From: an archaeon
GTDB lineage: Archaea > Nanobdellota > Nanobdellia > Pacearchaeales > GW2011-AR1
DNA: 46,769 nt
Direction of reading: 5' to 3'
Assembly (NCBI GenBank): GCA_027343665.1
Contig: DAHWKL010000001.1
Coordinates: 1-46,769 of the forward strand
In this document: in pieces, positions 6,890 to 13,931 of the stretch
How positions within the stretch are numbered: position 1 is the first letter of the stretch
Layout: every line of letters starts with the position of its first letter
Position numbers and translations under genes: made by a program
The notes under the pieces: model-generated
What the model was told of the DNA's origin: nothing
The model's database searches: none
Seen by the model: the letters and a program-made list of their open reading frames with translations, nothing else

Positions 6890-8746
6890 TTATTCCATTA
6901 ATTTTTTCATCTCATCCGTTATGAAATAAGTGTGCTTTTTTCCGGAATACGTAAGATAAAGGTGATTTTTTGCACGACTGATGGCCACGTAAAAAAGTCT
7001 TTTCTCTTCCTCTTTCTCGTTATAGTCATAAATCTTAATCTTCTCTATTAAAGGATGTTCGCTGTATCGGGATGGGAAATTTGCCGGTGTGCAACCGATG
7101 ACGAAAACTATTGCTGCTTCAAGGCCTTTTATTGAATGTATTGTCGAAAGGGTAACTTCATCCTCTTTTGCTTCGATCTCATTCCTGTTTTCATTTCTCA
7201 AAATATGTTTTATCCCGAATTTTTTTAATAAACTTGATAGTTCCTGAAGTTCTTTGTTTGTCCTTGCAAGTACAAAAATCTCTTTTCTTTTAAGGTCAGA
7301 TTCACTTATGCAGTCTTTAACGAATTCGAATTCCTCTTTTTCAGACCCGAATGATAATAATTCTATCTTTTCCCCTCCATCAATGGTTGCCTCAATGCCA
7401 GGAAATCCCATCTCAATCGATGTCAAATTCATTAAACTGATTATATTTCTGCTGCTCCTGTAATTTTTTCTAAGGTATATCACTTCTGAGTCAGGATTGT
7501 TTTCTTTGAAATTCATTATGTAATCGACTTTTGATCCTCTCCATCCGAATATTGACTGGCGCGGATCACCTACACAGAAAAAATTTGCCGGATTGAGTAT
7601 TCTTAATAGCTCATTTTGCTTTTCGTTTACGTCCTGATATTCATCAACAAGTATATGCTCAAACTGAGGTATGGACTTTGGGTGCATGCTTAGAAAAATC
7701 ACTGCATCATTCACCTGATCAGCATAAGTCCGCAGCCCTGTTAAGGTCATATAGCTTCCAAGAAATTTTATTATTTCGTAAATCATCTTCTCTAATCTGT
7801 CATTTTCCATATTTTTGAAAAATCTTTTTCCGAAATCTTGTATTGTCAGGTTTGAGATCTTGAATTTTTCAAATATTTCAAATAAATCTGACATAAATGT
7901 GTTCTGAAGCTCATAGATATTTTTTTCAGACTTTCCGCTGTCTGGAAAATACAATTTAATTGCTTCTTCCAGTGTGATATTAATCTCATCAAGGGCTCTA
8001 AGCATAGCAATCATCTTATCTTCCTTATTCGCGACTTTCATCTTTCTGCCATAAATTTTAGCGGTGTTTCTTAAAAGAATTTTCTCGCAGAACGAATTAA
8101 AAGTTTCAATCACTACTGAAACTCCGGAAGTTTTGAGTCTTTTTTCCATCTCTTCTTTTGCTTTTCTTGTGAAGGTTATAGCAAGTATTTTTTCAGATTT
8201 CACCCTTTTCATCTTTACAAGGAATTCGACTCTTTTGGTAAGGACAAGTGTTTTTCCGGAGCCCGCGCCTGCTATGCACAGTATTTTTTTGCGCGGGCTT
8301 ACAATTGCCTTCTTTTGCTCATCATTCAATCCCGAAAGAAAATTATCAAGCATCTCGAAAGATTTCATCTCATCATCTGTTATAATTGTCTCATTTTTCG
8401 GAATATCTTTTTTCACATCCCTTCCATAGATTTTCATTTTTCCTTTCTCAGACAGAGAAAGAACTTTTGAGCCATTGTTGAAAACAGAAAGTGAAGAATC
8501 GATGAATCCTTCATCAGACAGTTTTTGGATCAAGTCATAGATTTCTTCCTTCTTCAGATGATTCATAGAACCAAAAGAGGTAAATTCAAAGAGCTTGTTT
8601 TTCTCTATAGAACTGTTGCCGTTCTCTCCGAAAAGAAAATCCGAAAGAAGATTTTTTCCGACCGGAAATGGCATTTGGCCCAATCCCCTGAGAAGGATTT
8701 TCTCATCTGCTGACTTATCTCTTTTGTATTCCGGGATAAAGACCAT
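6890..8746 (-). CDS. UvrD/Rep-type SF1 helicase with N-terminal RQC-like domain
   Basis: A 618-residue protein. Residues 130-618 hold the superfamily 1A helicase motifs: AGAGSGKT (Walker A, ending near residue 166), TFTRKAKEEM (Ia), DEYQD (II), GDPRQSIFGWRG (III), LRKNYRSS (IV), STIHSIKGLEA (V) and YVAISRAK (VI). It translocates on single-stranded DNA and unwinds duplexes using ATP. Residues 25-105 (FPVGKNLLSDFLFGENG, then FTSFGSMNH and an LSDEGFI helix) follow the pattern of the winged-helix RQC domain normally found in RecQ helicases. The helicase core is shorter than the usual 700 residues, so the 2B region is probably reduced. TATA AATATAAATA lies 24 bases upstream (leaderless). It is the first gene of an operon with the phosphoribosyltransferase. 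Confidence 0.85.
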   Translation of the reverse strand: MVFIPEYKRDKSADEKILLRGLGQMPFPVGKNLLSDFLFGENGNSSIEKNKLFEFTSFGSMNHLKKEEIYDLIQKLSDEGFIDSSLSVFNNGSKVLSLSEKGKMKIYGRDVKKDIPKNETIITDDEMKSFEMLDNFLSGLNDEQKKAIVSPRKKILCIAGAGSGKTLVLTKRVEFLVKMKRVKSEKILAITFTRKAKEEMEKRLKTSGVSVVIETFNSFCEKILLRNTAKIYGRKMKVANKEDKMIAMLRALDEINITLEEAIKLYFPDSGKSEKNIYELQNTFMSDLFEIFEKFKISNLTIQDFGKRFFKNMENDRLEKMIYEIIKFLGSYMTLTGLRTYADQVNDAVIFLSMHPKSIPQFEHILVDEYQDVNEKQNELLRILNPANFFCVGDPRQSIFGWRGSKVDYIMNFKENNPDSEVIYLRKNYRSSRNIISLMNLTSIEMGFPGIEATIDGGEKIELLSFGSEKEEFEFVKDCISESDLKRKEIFVLARTNKELQELSSLLKKFGIKHILRNENRNEIEAKEDEVTLSTIHSIKGLEAAIVFVIGCTPANFPSRYSEHPLIEKIKIYDYNEKEEEKRLFYVAISRAKNHLYLTYSGKKHTYFITDEMKKLME

Positions 8747-8765
8747 CCAATCTGGAAATATGAAG

Positions 8766-8775
8766 TATTTATATT
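8766..8775 (-). promoter_or_regulatory. TATA box for the helicase operon
   Basis: AATATAAATA on the minus strand is centred about 24 bases before the ATG at 8746. No ribosome-binding site is seen, so the transcript is probably leaderless. It supports 8746 as the start of the helicase. Confidence 0.55.
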
Positions 8776-8776
8776 A

Positions 8777-9100
8777 TTAACTTCTGCTTAATCTTTCTTT
8801 TATTTCTTCAGAAAGAACATACCCCAGGAAGAAGAATATTGCGGTCAAAAGGAATCCTATTATTTCTGCTAATATCACCGGAATCTTTATCAAAGTTATT
8901 ATCTGTTCTCCCAAGAAATTCGCTGCCTGAACAGGACTGAGAAGGAGATTCTCCAAAAGGCCTTTTGAGAAAAAATTAACAGCGAATATGCCTATAAAAT
9001 ACATAATCAAGCCCCAAAATACTTTTTCTCCTCTCGGAACAAAGTCCGGATTTTTTGATTTTAGAATCTCTTCTTTTCTAATCTGTTTCTTGGAGGTCAT
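8777..9100 (-). CDS. Small membrane protein with two transmembrane helices
   Basis: From the ATG at 9100 (MTSKKQIRKEE...) the protein has 107 residues: a basic N-terminal segment of about 30 residues, a transmembrane helix (GLIMYFIGIFAVNFF), a polar loop, and a longer hydrophobic hairpin near the C-terminus ending in LSRS. The ATG at 9115 is less likely, since the TATA box ATTTTTAATA at 9121-9130 is 26 bases from 9100 and only about 11 from 9115. No family is recognised. It stands alone, upstream of the helicase operon on the same strand, with its own promoter. Confidence 0.6.
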   Translation of the reverse strand: MTSKKQIRKEEILKSKNPDFVPRGEKVFWGLIMYFIGIFAVNFFSKGLLENLLLSPVQAANFLGEQIITLIKIPVILAEIIGFLLTAIFFFLGYVLSEEIKERLSRS

Positions 9101-9201
9101 TTTGAAGGGAAGCATAAGATATTTTTAATACTTGCTAAACTGTCAAAATCAAAACTTTAATAAATCTCATCTGCATATATAATGCATAAGGAGGTAACAC
9201 G

Positions 9202-9393
9202 ATGAAAAACGCTTTAGACATCATTGCTATGATCCTTGTCTTAATCGGTGGAATAAACTGGGGGCTTGTCGGGGCTATTGGGTTCAATGTAGTCTCCTGG
9301 ATTTTTGGAGGGGGAAGCATAGTAACGAATATAATATATATCCTTGTGGGAATCTCCGCAATTTACGGGATTTTTGTATTTTTTAAGGATTAA
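9202..9393 (+). CDS. DUF378 family membrane protein
   Basis: A 63-residue protein with two transmembrane helices (about 5-27 and 40-60). The signature IGGINWGLVGAIGFNVV identifies the DUF378 (YuzA-like) family of unknown function, found in bacteria and archaea, with a typical length of 60-75. It has an unusually strong Shine-Dalgarno site for this window, AAGGAGGT at 9188-9195, six bases before the ATG. A possible TATA sequence lies near 9174-9182. It is a single gene followed by a T-rich terminator. The strong translation signal suggests high expression. Confidence 0.85.
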   Translation: MKNALDIIAMILVLIGGINWGLVGAIGFNVVSWIFGGGSIVTNIIYILVGISAIYGIFVFFKD

Positions 9394-9403
9394 ATAAATC
9401 CAT

Positions 9404-9420
9404 TTATTTTTTTTATTTTT
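9404..9420 (+). terminator. Poly-T terminator after the DUF378 gene
   Basis: Eight T residues (9407-9414), one A and five more T residues begin about 14 bases after the stop at 9393. Oligo-T tracts without a hairpin are the usual intrinsic terminator in archaea. Confidence 0.5.
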
Positions 9421-9475
9421 AATTTAGATATTTTTCAATGAAAAAGATTATAAATAAGATTTTTTTGTTTTTTTT

Positions 9476-10885
9476 ATGAGAAAATTTATTACGGCAGCGG
9501 GACTTGGGACTTTGCTTGTTCTTGCAAGCCCAAGTGTAAATACAGTGAATTTTGCTGATGGGGAATCTCCAGCAGAAATAGGCAGGATTCTTTATGAGAA
9601 TAGCTTTGAGGGTTTTGGAAAACTTAAATATCCCACCGTGGAAGATTCAACTTCCGTGTTCAGCCTTTCTGATAATGGTTCTCTTGAAGAAGGCGGTGAT
9701 TTGAAATTCACGATGCCACCTCATTCAAGATTGAATCTTAATTCTAATTTTATAAATTATTCACCTGACTCTTTGGTGAGCGTGAATTATCCTTTTAATC
9801 CGCCTAAAGTATTTGACAAGTTTTCATATTTAATGAATAACACTCATTCCAAAAGCAAAATAAAACTGTCTTACAATGGCTCTGAGGTCGTTGTAACGAC
9901 TGACGGGATTTCAGAGGTGAGAAACGGGCCTTTTATAGTTTTCTCAGATGGAAAAAATCTTGAGATGAAGAGTGTTTATGGAAAATATGATGTCACTCCA
10001 ATGAAAGTCTTGCTTGAGAAAGAAGGTGTTAAAACAGATAGCATGAGGTTTGTCGATGAGTGGAATTATCCCCCTTATGCGGTATTTAGCAGGTTTGAAA
10101 AAAAGAATTCTATTGACTGGAAGGATGCCAAAAAGATACTCGGATTTTATGATAACCTTTATGGGGACTATTTCCAGGTAGATTACAAATCCTTGGTATG
10201 CTCAGATGTTGCGACGCTTGTCATGAAAACCGCTGGAATAAACCTTGGTGAAATATTGAAGAAAAATGGAATCGAAGGAAATAGTTATCTTGAGAGAAAC
10301 ATCCCTGCTTTGATGAACCTGATAAATAAAGAAGGTCTTTCAAATGATGTACATTTATTGTTTAAGGGAAATCTTGAGAAAATACTTAACTCTGACTATT
10401 CAAATCTTATTCCTGAGAATTTTGATTTGAAAAAATTTTCGCCTGGCCAGGTTTTGCTTTTTACCAGGTTTTATCTTGAAGGACCAATGAAAGGAAAAGT
10501 CCAAAGAGGAGATATACACCTTGGGATTATCTCTGGCACGAATGGAGAAAATATAGGTGAAGCTTCAATGACTACTTCACACATGACAGAGCCTCCTTAC
10601 AATGAGAATATAATGCTTACCAAAGTAAATTTCAAGAAATGGTATGATCACCTTAGGGATTACAGAGGATCTGATGAAACTTCTTATCCTTTAACTTATC
10701 GTGTTTTGGGTGTAGTGGATTGGCTTGACGTTATAAATCATCTCAAAGAAGATCAATCTCCTAGTCTCCCAAGGGACGAACTTGCCAAGTATAAGGATTC
10801 TGATAAAAAAGAATTATCTTATGTGCAACATCCGATTTATAATTCCTCAAAACCCGTTAAATCTTTGAGAAATTTCAGGAGATAG
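9476..10885 (+). CDS. Secreted NlpC/P60-like cysteine hydrolase (putative)
   Basis: A 469-residue protein with a signal peptide (residues 1-24 or so). The first 200 residues are beta-rich and unrecognised. The second half looks like a papain-like NlpC/P60 fold. A helix begins with the only cysteine of the protein (SLVCSDVATLVMKTAGI, Cys242), matching the DCSGFV nucleophile helix. Further on, RGDIHLGIISG (His348) matches the HVGIY strand that carries the catalytic His. NlpC/P60 enzymes cleave peptide bonds of bacterial cell walls or act as amidases. Archaea lack murein, so the target would be another microbe's wall or a pseudopeptide. TATA ATTATAAATA at 9447-9456 is 24 bases before the ATG. 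The alternative is an unrelated secreted beta protein. Confidence 0.45.
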   Translation: MRKFITAAGLGTLLVLASPSVNTVNFADGESPAEIGRILYENSFEGFGKLKYPTVEDSTSVFSLSDNGSLEEGGDLKFTMPPHSRLNLNSNFINYSPDSLVSVNYPFNPPKVFDKFSYLMNNTHSKSKIKLSYNGSEVVVTTDGISEVRNGPFIVFSDGKNLEMKSVYGKYDVTPMKVLLEKEGVKTDSMRFVDEWNYPPYAVFSRFEKKNSIDWKDAKKILGFYDNLYGDYFQVDYKSLVCSDVATLVMKTAGINLGEILKKNGIEGNSYLERNIPALMNLINKEGLSNDVHLLFKGNLEKILNSDYSNLIPENFDLKKFSPGQVLLFTRFYLEGPMKGKVQRGDIHLGIISGTNGENIGEASMTTSHMTEPPYNENIMLTKVNFKKWYDHLRDYRGSDETSYPLTYRVLGVVDWLDVINHLKEDQSPSLPRDELAKYKDSDKKELSYVQHPIYNSSKPVKSLRNFRR

Positions 10886-10895
10886 ACGATTTTCT

Positions 10896-11372
10896 CTACT
10901 TAGAATAAGACTGTGTATTTTTTTTGAGATTTTTTATTCTAGGCAACATTAGCGAGCTAATTTTTTCTTCAAGTTTTGAGTGAAGCTTGCTGACAAAGGT
11001 GTTTTCTTCTTCATTGAGATTTCCTTCATCGAATGCTAATATTTCTTCTTTCTTTTTTTTGATGCATATCCCAATCATGCTTTTTTCACGATTGTATAAA
11101 AAAGTAACTTTTATGCCAGATAATCTGGTTTTCCAGGTACTGTCAAATTCATCATTTACAGAATCCATTATCTTTTTCTCTTCATCTTTCAATGTGAGAT
11201 AATCGTCATAGCTGACTCCTGTTATGAAATAATCCTTCTTTTCTGTCATGCAAGAATAAGATTGGGGAAATTTATAGTATTTTGGTGTAAACTTCTTTAC
11301 ATCATCTTTTCTGTTTAGATAATCCACACATTCTTTATAGTCGATTTTTCTTTTTTTCACATGAAAGTACAA
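10896..11372 (-). CDS. Hypothetical cytoplasmic protein
   Basis: A 158-residue, Lys/Glu-rich soluble protein with mixed alpha/beta composition, no signal peptide and no motif I recognise. The ATG at 11372 would overlap the divergent dehydrogenase gene by 12 bases. A GTG at 11360 (VKKRKIDYKE) would avoid the overlap and may be the true start. The 3' end faces the NlpC-like gene, only 10 bases away, and a run of eight T residues on the plus strand (10918-10925) lies inside its end. Nothing in the context indicates a function. Confidence 0.5.
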   Translation of the reverse strand: MYFHVKKRKIDYKECVDYLNRKDDVKKFTPKYYKFPQSYSCMTEKKDYFITGVSYDDYLTLKDEEKKIMDSVNDEFDSTWKTRLSGIKVTFLYNREKSMIGICIKKKKEEILAFDEGNLNEEENTFVSKLHSKLEEKISSLMLPRIKNLKKNTQSYSK

Positions 11373-12053
11373 GGCAAGGTTGCGGTCGTTACTGGTGCAT
11401 CTTCAGGGATTGGCCTCGCGACCGCAAAATTATTATCTGAAAATGGCGCTAAAGTAGTTTTGGCAGCCCGCTCGGCCTCAATAAAATCCCTTGAAAGAGA
11501 TATTCCCAATTCTTATGCGGTCATAACTGACATGAGGCAGCCTGAAGATATAAAAAATCTTGTTAAAGAAACTCTCAGAAAGTTTGGCAGGATTGATATT
11601 TTTGTAAATAATGCCGGGCAGGGAATGCATGGTTTTTCGGTTGAAAAGACCCCTGTGGAGCAATACAAAGAAATAATGGAACTTAATGTTTTTGGGGTAC
11701 TTGAAGCGATGCAGGAAGTGATTCCAGTCATGAGAAGACAGGGCGGTGGGACAATTGTAAACATCAGCTCAAGGCTTTCAAAAATGTATATCCCTTACCT
11801 TGGCGCTTATTCATCGACAAAATTCGCTTTGAATTCATTGTCATTGACTGCACGGGAGGAACTTGCCAAGGAAAATATTGTTGTTAGTGTAGTTTTGCCC
11901 GGACTGACTGCGACAAATTTCTCTAATAACTCGATAAATACCCATGCTCCGTGGGGCTCTGGAAAGCAAATGCCTCGGGCTGATTCTGCAGAGAAAGTCG
12001 CTGATGTGATATTAAAGACGATTGAGACAGGTGGGGGGGAAGTTTTGGTTTAG
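11361..12053 (+). CDS. Short-chain dehydrogenase/reductase (SDR)
   Basis: A 230-residue classical SDR. The cofactor motif TGASSGIG is at residues 11-18, NNAG at 83-86, and the catalytic set Asn109, Ser136/137, Tyr150 and Lys154 (YSSTK) is intact. An Arg after the second beta strand (VVLAAR, residue 37) suggests NADP(H). The length is slightly below the usual 250 and the C-terminal substrate-binding part is short, so the substrate cannot be predicted. It oxidises or reduces an alcohol/ketone in the cytoplasm. The gene starts near the divergent hypothetical gene and ends 57 bases before msrA, which has its own TATA box. Confidence 0.9.
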   Translation: MKVQGKVAVVTGASSGIGLATAKLLSENGAKVVLAARSASIKSLERDIPNSYAVITDMRQPEDIKNLVKETLRKFGRIDIFVNNAGQGMHGFSVEKTPVEQYKEIMELNVFGVLEAMQEVIPVMRRQGGGTIVNISSRLSKMYIPYLGAYSSTKFALNSLSLTAREELAKENIVVSVVLPGLTATNFSNNSINTHAPWGSGKQMPRADSAEKVADVILKTIETGGGEVLV

Positions 12054-12110
12054 GGCTGAATTTTGAAGTAGTCCATAAGGTTTAATTAATCTGTTTTCTT
12101 TTTGATACCG

Positions 12111-12563
12111 ATGAAAGAGGCTTATTTCGGAATGGGCTGTTTCTGGAAACCTCAATATATCTTTTCCCAGATTGAAGGAGTCAAAACAGAGGCAGGCTAT
12201 ATGGGCGGACTAAACTCTGCGACTTATGAAGAAGTCTGCACGGGTAAGACCGGTCATGCCGAGGTTGTACGCTTATCTTATGATGAGAAAAAAGTTTCAT
12301 ATGCAGATCTTTTGAAGATTTTCTGGGAGAAACACAATCCTACTACAAAAGACAGGCAGGGACCGGACATCGGGAATCAATACCGCTCAGTTATCTTTTA
12401 TACAGATGATAATCAAAAGAAATTAGCTGAAGCTTCAAAAAATGGCGTCGAGAAAAACTTAAGGAAAAAGGTTGTTACTGAAATCAGGCCCGCTGGGGTT
12501 TTTTACAAGGCAGAAGATTATCATCAAAACTACTTCAAAAAAACCGGAAGAATGTGCAGTTAA
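12111..12563 (+). CDS. msrA: Peptide methionine (S)-S-oxide reductase MsrA
   Basis: A 150-residue enzyme that reduces the S epimer of methionine sulfoxide in proteins. The catalytic motif GCFW is at residues 9-12 with Cys10 as nucleophile. The conserved AGYMGG, TGHAEVV, NPT and HQNYF segments follow, and a cysteine near the end (RMCS) may resolve the disulfide. The ATG at 12111 is preferred over the in-frame TTG at 12102 because the TATA-like TTTAATTAA at about 12081-12089 is 26 bases away. It is the first gene of a three-gene cluster with a methyltransferase and msrB, a coherent methionine-repair unit. Confidence 0.93.
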   Translation: MKEAYFGMGCFWKPQYIFSQIEGVKTEAGYMGGLNSATYEEVCTGKTGHAEVVRLSYDEKKVSYADLLKIFWEKHNPTTKDRQGPDIGNQYRSVIFYTDDNQKKLAEASKNGVEKNLRKKVVTEIRPAGVFYKAEDYHQNYFKKTGRMCS

Positions 12564-12564
12564 A

Positions 12565-13263
12565 ATGCAGAACAGAAGATTGTACTCTGAATATTTTGCC
12601 CCGTATTATGATGAAATCTCTAAAAGATTCTTTGATTATGACAAGAAAGTCGCGTCATTTATGAATTTATTGAAGAAAGATGATCGGATTTTTGAAATTG
12701 GTATAGGCACTGGCCTTTTTGCAGTTCATTTGCATAATGAAGGCTTCCTGATAGAAGGAATAGACAAATCAAGGGATATGATAAAATTGCTGAAAAAGAA
12801 TTTTCCAGATCTTCCTGCTGGTTTTGGTGACATAAAAAGATATAACTTTTTCAGGAATTATGACGTGATTCTGATGCACAGTTCCGTCTTTCTTTTCACA
12901 AATATTAACGGAACTGTCGTTTTTGAAAGTTATCTTACATCCGAAGGAGATATGATTGGCGTTTTGGACAAATTATATGATTCACTCAATATCGGCGGAA
13001 GATTAATCATGAATATACAAAAAAATCCTAAAAAAATATACTTGAATAAAAACTTATTTTATGGTCTCATTTCTAAATATTATTTTGCAAAAAAAAGGGT
13101 TGTGAAAGAGCATTTCCTGATCAAATCCGGTGATGTTATTATGAAAAACCGTGTTAAAAAGTATACCTGCTTCTACAACCATTTTGTCGATCTTATTAAC
13201 CGATCAAAATTCAAAGATTCCTCTGTTATAAAAAACGACGAGTGGGTAATTCTGCAAAAATGA
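12565..13263 (+). CDS. SAM-dependent class I methyltransferase
   Basis: A 232-residue protein beginning at the ATG two bases after the msrA stop; the open frame extends upstream through msrA, but that part is a shadow. It has the SAM-binding glycine motif FEIGIGTGLFAVHL (near 45-58), the acidic end of strand 2 (IEGIDKS), and a further motif around YDVILMHSSVFLF, so the Rossmann methyltransferase fold is clear. The substrate is unknown. Its stop codon overlaps the msrB start (ATGA), so translation is coupled. A role in methionine or sulfur chemistry is suggested only by position. Confidence 0.85.
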   Translation: MQNRRLYSEYFAPYYDEISKRFFDYDKKVASFMNLLKKDDRIFEIGIGTGLFAVHLHNEGFLIEGIDKSRDMIKLLKKNFPDLPAGFGDIKRYNFFRNYDVILMHSSVFLFTNINGTVVFESYLTSEGDMIGVLDKLYDSLNIGGRLIMNIQKNPKKIYLNKNLFYGLISKYYFAKKRVVKEHFLIKSGDVIMKNRVKKYTCFYNHFVDLINRSKFKDSSVIKNDEWVILQK

Positions 13264-13628
13264 AAATAAATCCGAATCTCACCAGAGAAGAATATGATGT
13301 AATTGTCAAAAAGGGGACGGAGAAGCCTTTCACGGGGAAACTTCTTTATAACAAAGAGAAAGGCGTATATGTCTGCAAGAACTGTGGAGCCGAGATTTTC
13401 AGTTCGGACGCAAAATTCGATTCCGCTTGTGGATGGCCAAGTTTTGACAAGGTGAAAGATTCACAGAATGTAAAACTAAATGAAGATCTTTCTTTTGGGA
13501 TGAAAAGAATCGAAGTGACATGCGCGAAGTGCGGAGCTCATCTGGGGCATCTTTTTGATGATGGTCCTACAGATACCGGAAAAAGATATTGCATAAACAG
13601 TTTATCGATGGATTTTAAGAAAACCTAA
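13260..13628 (+). CDS. msrB: Peptide methionine (R)-S-oxide reductase MsrB
   Basis: A 122-residue enzyme that reduces the R epimer of methionine sulfoxide, complementing MsrA. Zinc ligands are Cys39/Cys42 and Cys88/Cys91. The catalytic Cys111 lies in RYCINS, and Cys57 in SACGWPSF is at the usual resolving position. It starts at the ATG that overlaps the methyltransferase stop by four bases (ATGA). An in-frame upstream start at 13242 would lie inside the previous gene and is unlikely. A run of eight T residues about 50 bases downstream probably ends the operon. Confidence 0.95.
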   Translation: MKINPNLTREEYDVIVKKGTEKPFTGKLLYNKEKGVYVCKNCGAEIFSSDAKFDSACGWPSFDKVKDSQNVKLNEDLSFGMKRIEVTCAKCGAHLGHLFDDGPTDTGKRYCINSLSMDFKKT

Positions 13629-13677
13629 TGTGGAATATTCAATTACCATTATAAAAATCTACGAGAACTTATCACTC

Positions 13678-13685
13678 TTTTTTTT
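13678..13685 (+). terminator. Poly-T terminator after msrB
   Basis: Eight consecutive T residues on the plus strand, about 50 bases after the msrB stop. This is the usual form of archaeal intrinsic terminator. The convergent small membrane-protein gene ends just beyond it. Confidence 0.45.
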
Positions 13686-13690
13686 GCGCG

Positions 13691-13858
13691 TCAATTTCCG
13701 GAGAAACTTCTCTCAGCGAAGAAGACAAGGGCGACCATTGCCATCAATGTTGAAATCAGGTAGTTCCCCCATATCGATGTTATGAGGACAACCACTGCGG
13801 CAATAGATGCAAAAACACCTTCTTCATACCTTGCGTTGTCTGACATTTTTTTTGCCAT
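13691..13858 (-). CDS. Small membrane protein, 55 residues
   Basis: An ATG at 13858 opens a 55-codon frame (MAKKMSDNARYEEGVF..., ending ERSFSGN). The middle, about residues 15-48, is strongly hydrophobic with a central WGNY, giving one long or two short transmembrane helices. A second in-frame ATG at 13846 fits an upstream TATA-like CATAAATAAAATA better. This ORF is the only candidate gene in the roughly 300-base gap between msrB and the subtilisin gene, and it follows the subtilisin on the same strand. No family is recognised. Confidence 0.5.
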   Translation of the reverse strand: MAKKMSDNARYEEGVFASIAAVVVLITSIWGNYLISTLMAMVALVFFAERSFSGN

Positions 13859-13931
13859 ATTATTTTATTTATGAGATTTCCGGAGTATAAAAATGTTTTT
13901 CATATGAAATGCTTGATCATATCATTCAGGC

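Noticed and set aside
12472-12564. N-terminal extension of the methyltransferase
   Set aside because: These codons lie inside msrA in another frame; the ATG at 12565 directly follows the msrA stop and begins the conserved fold.
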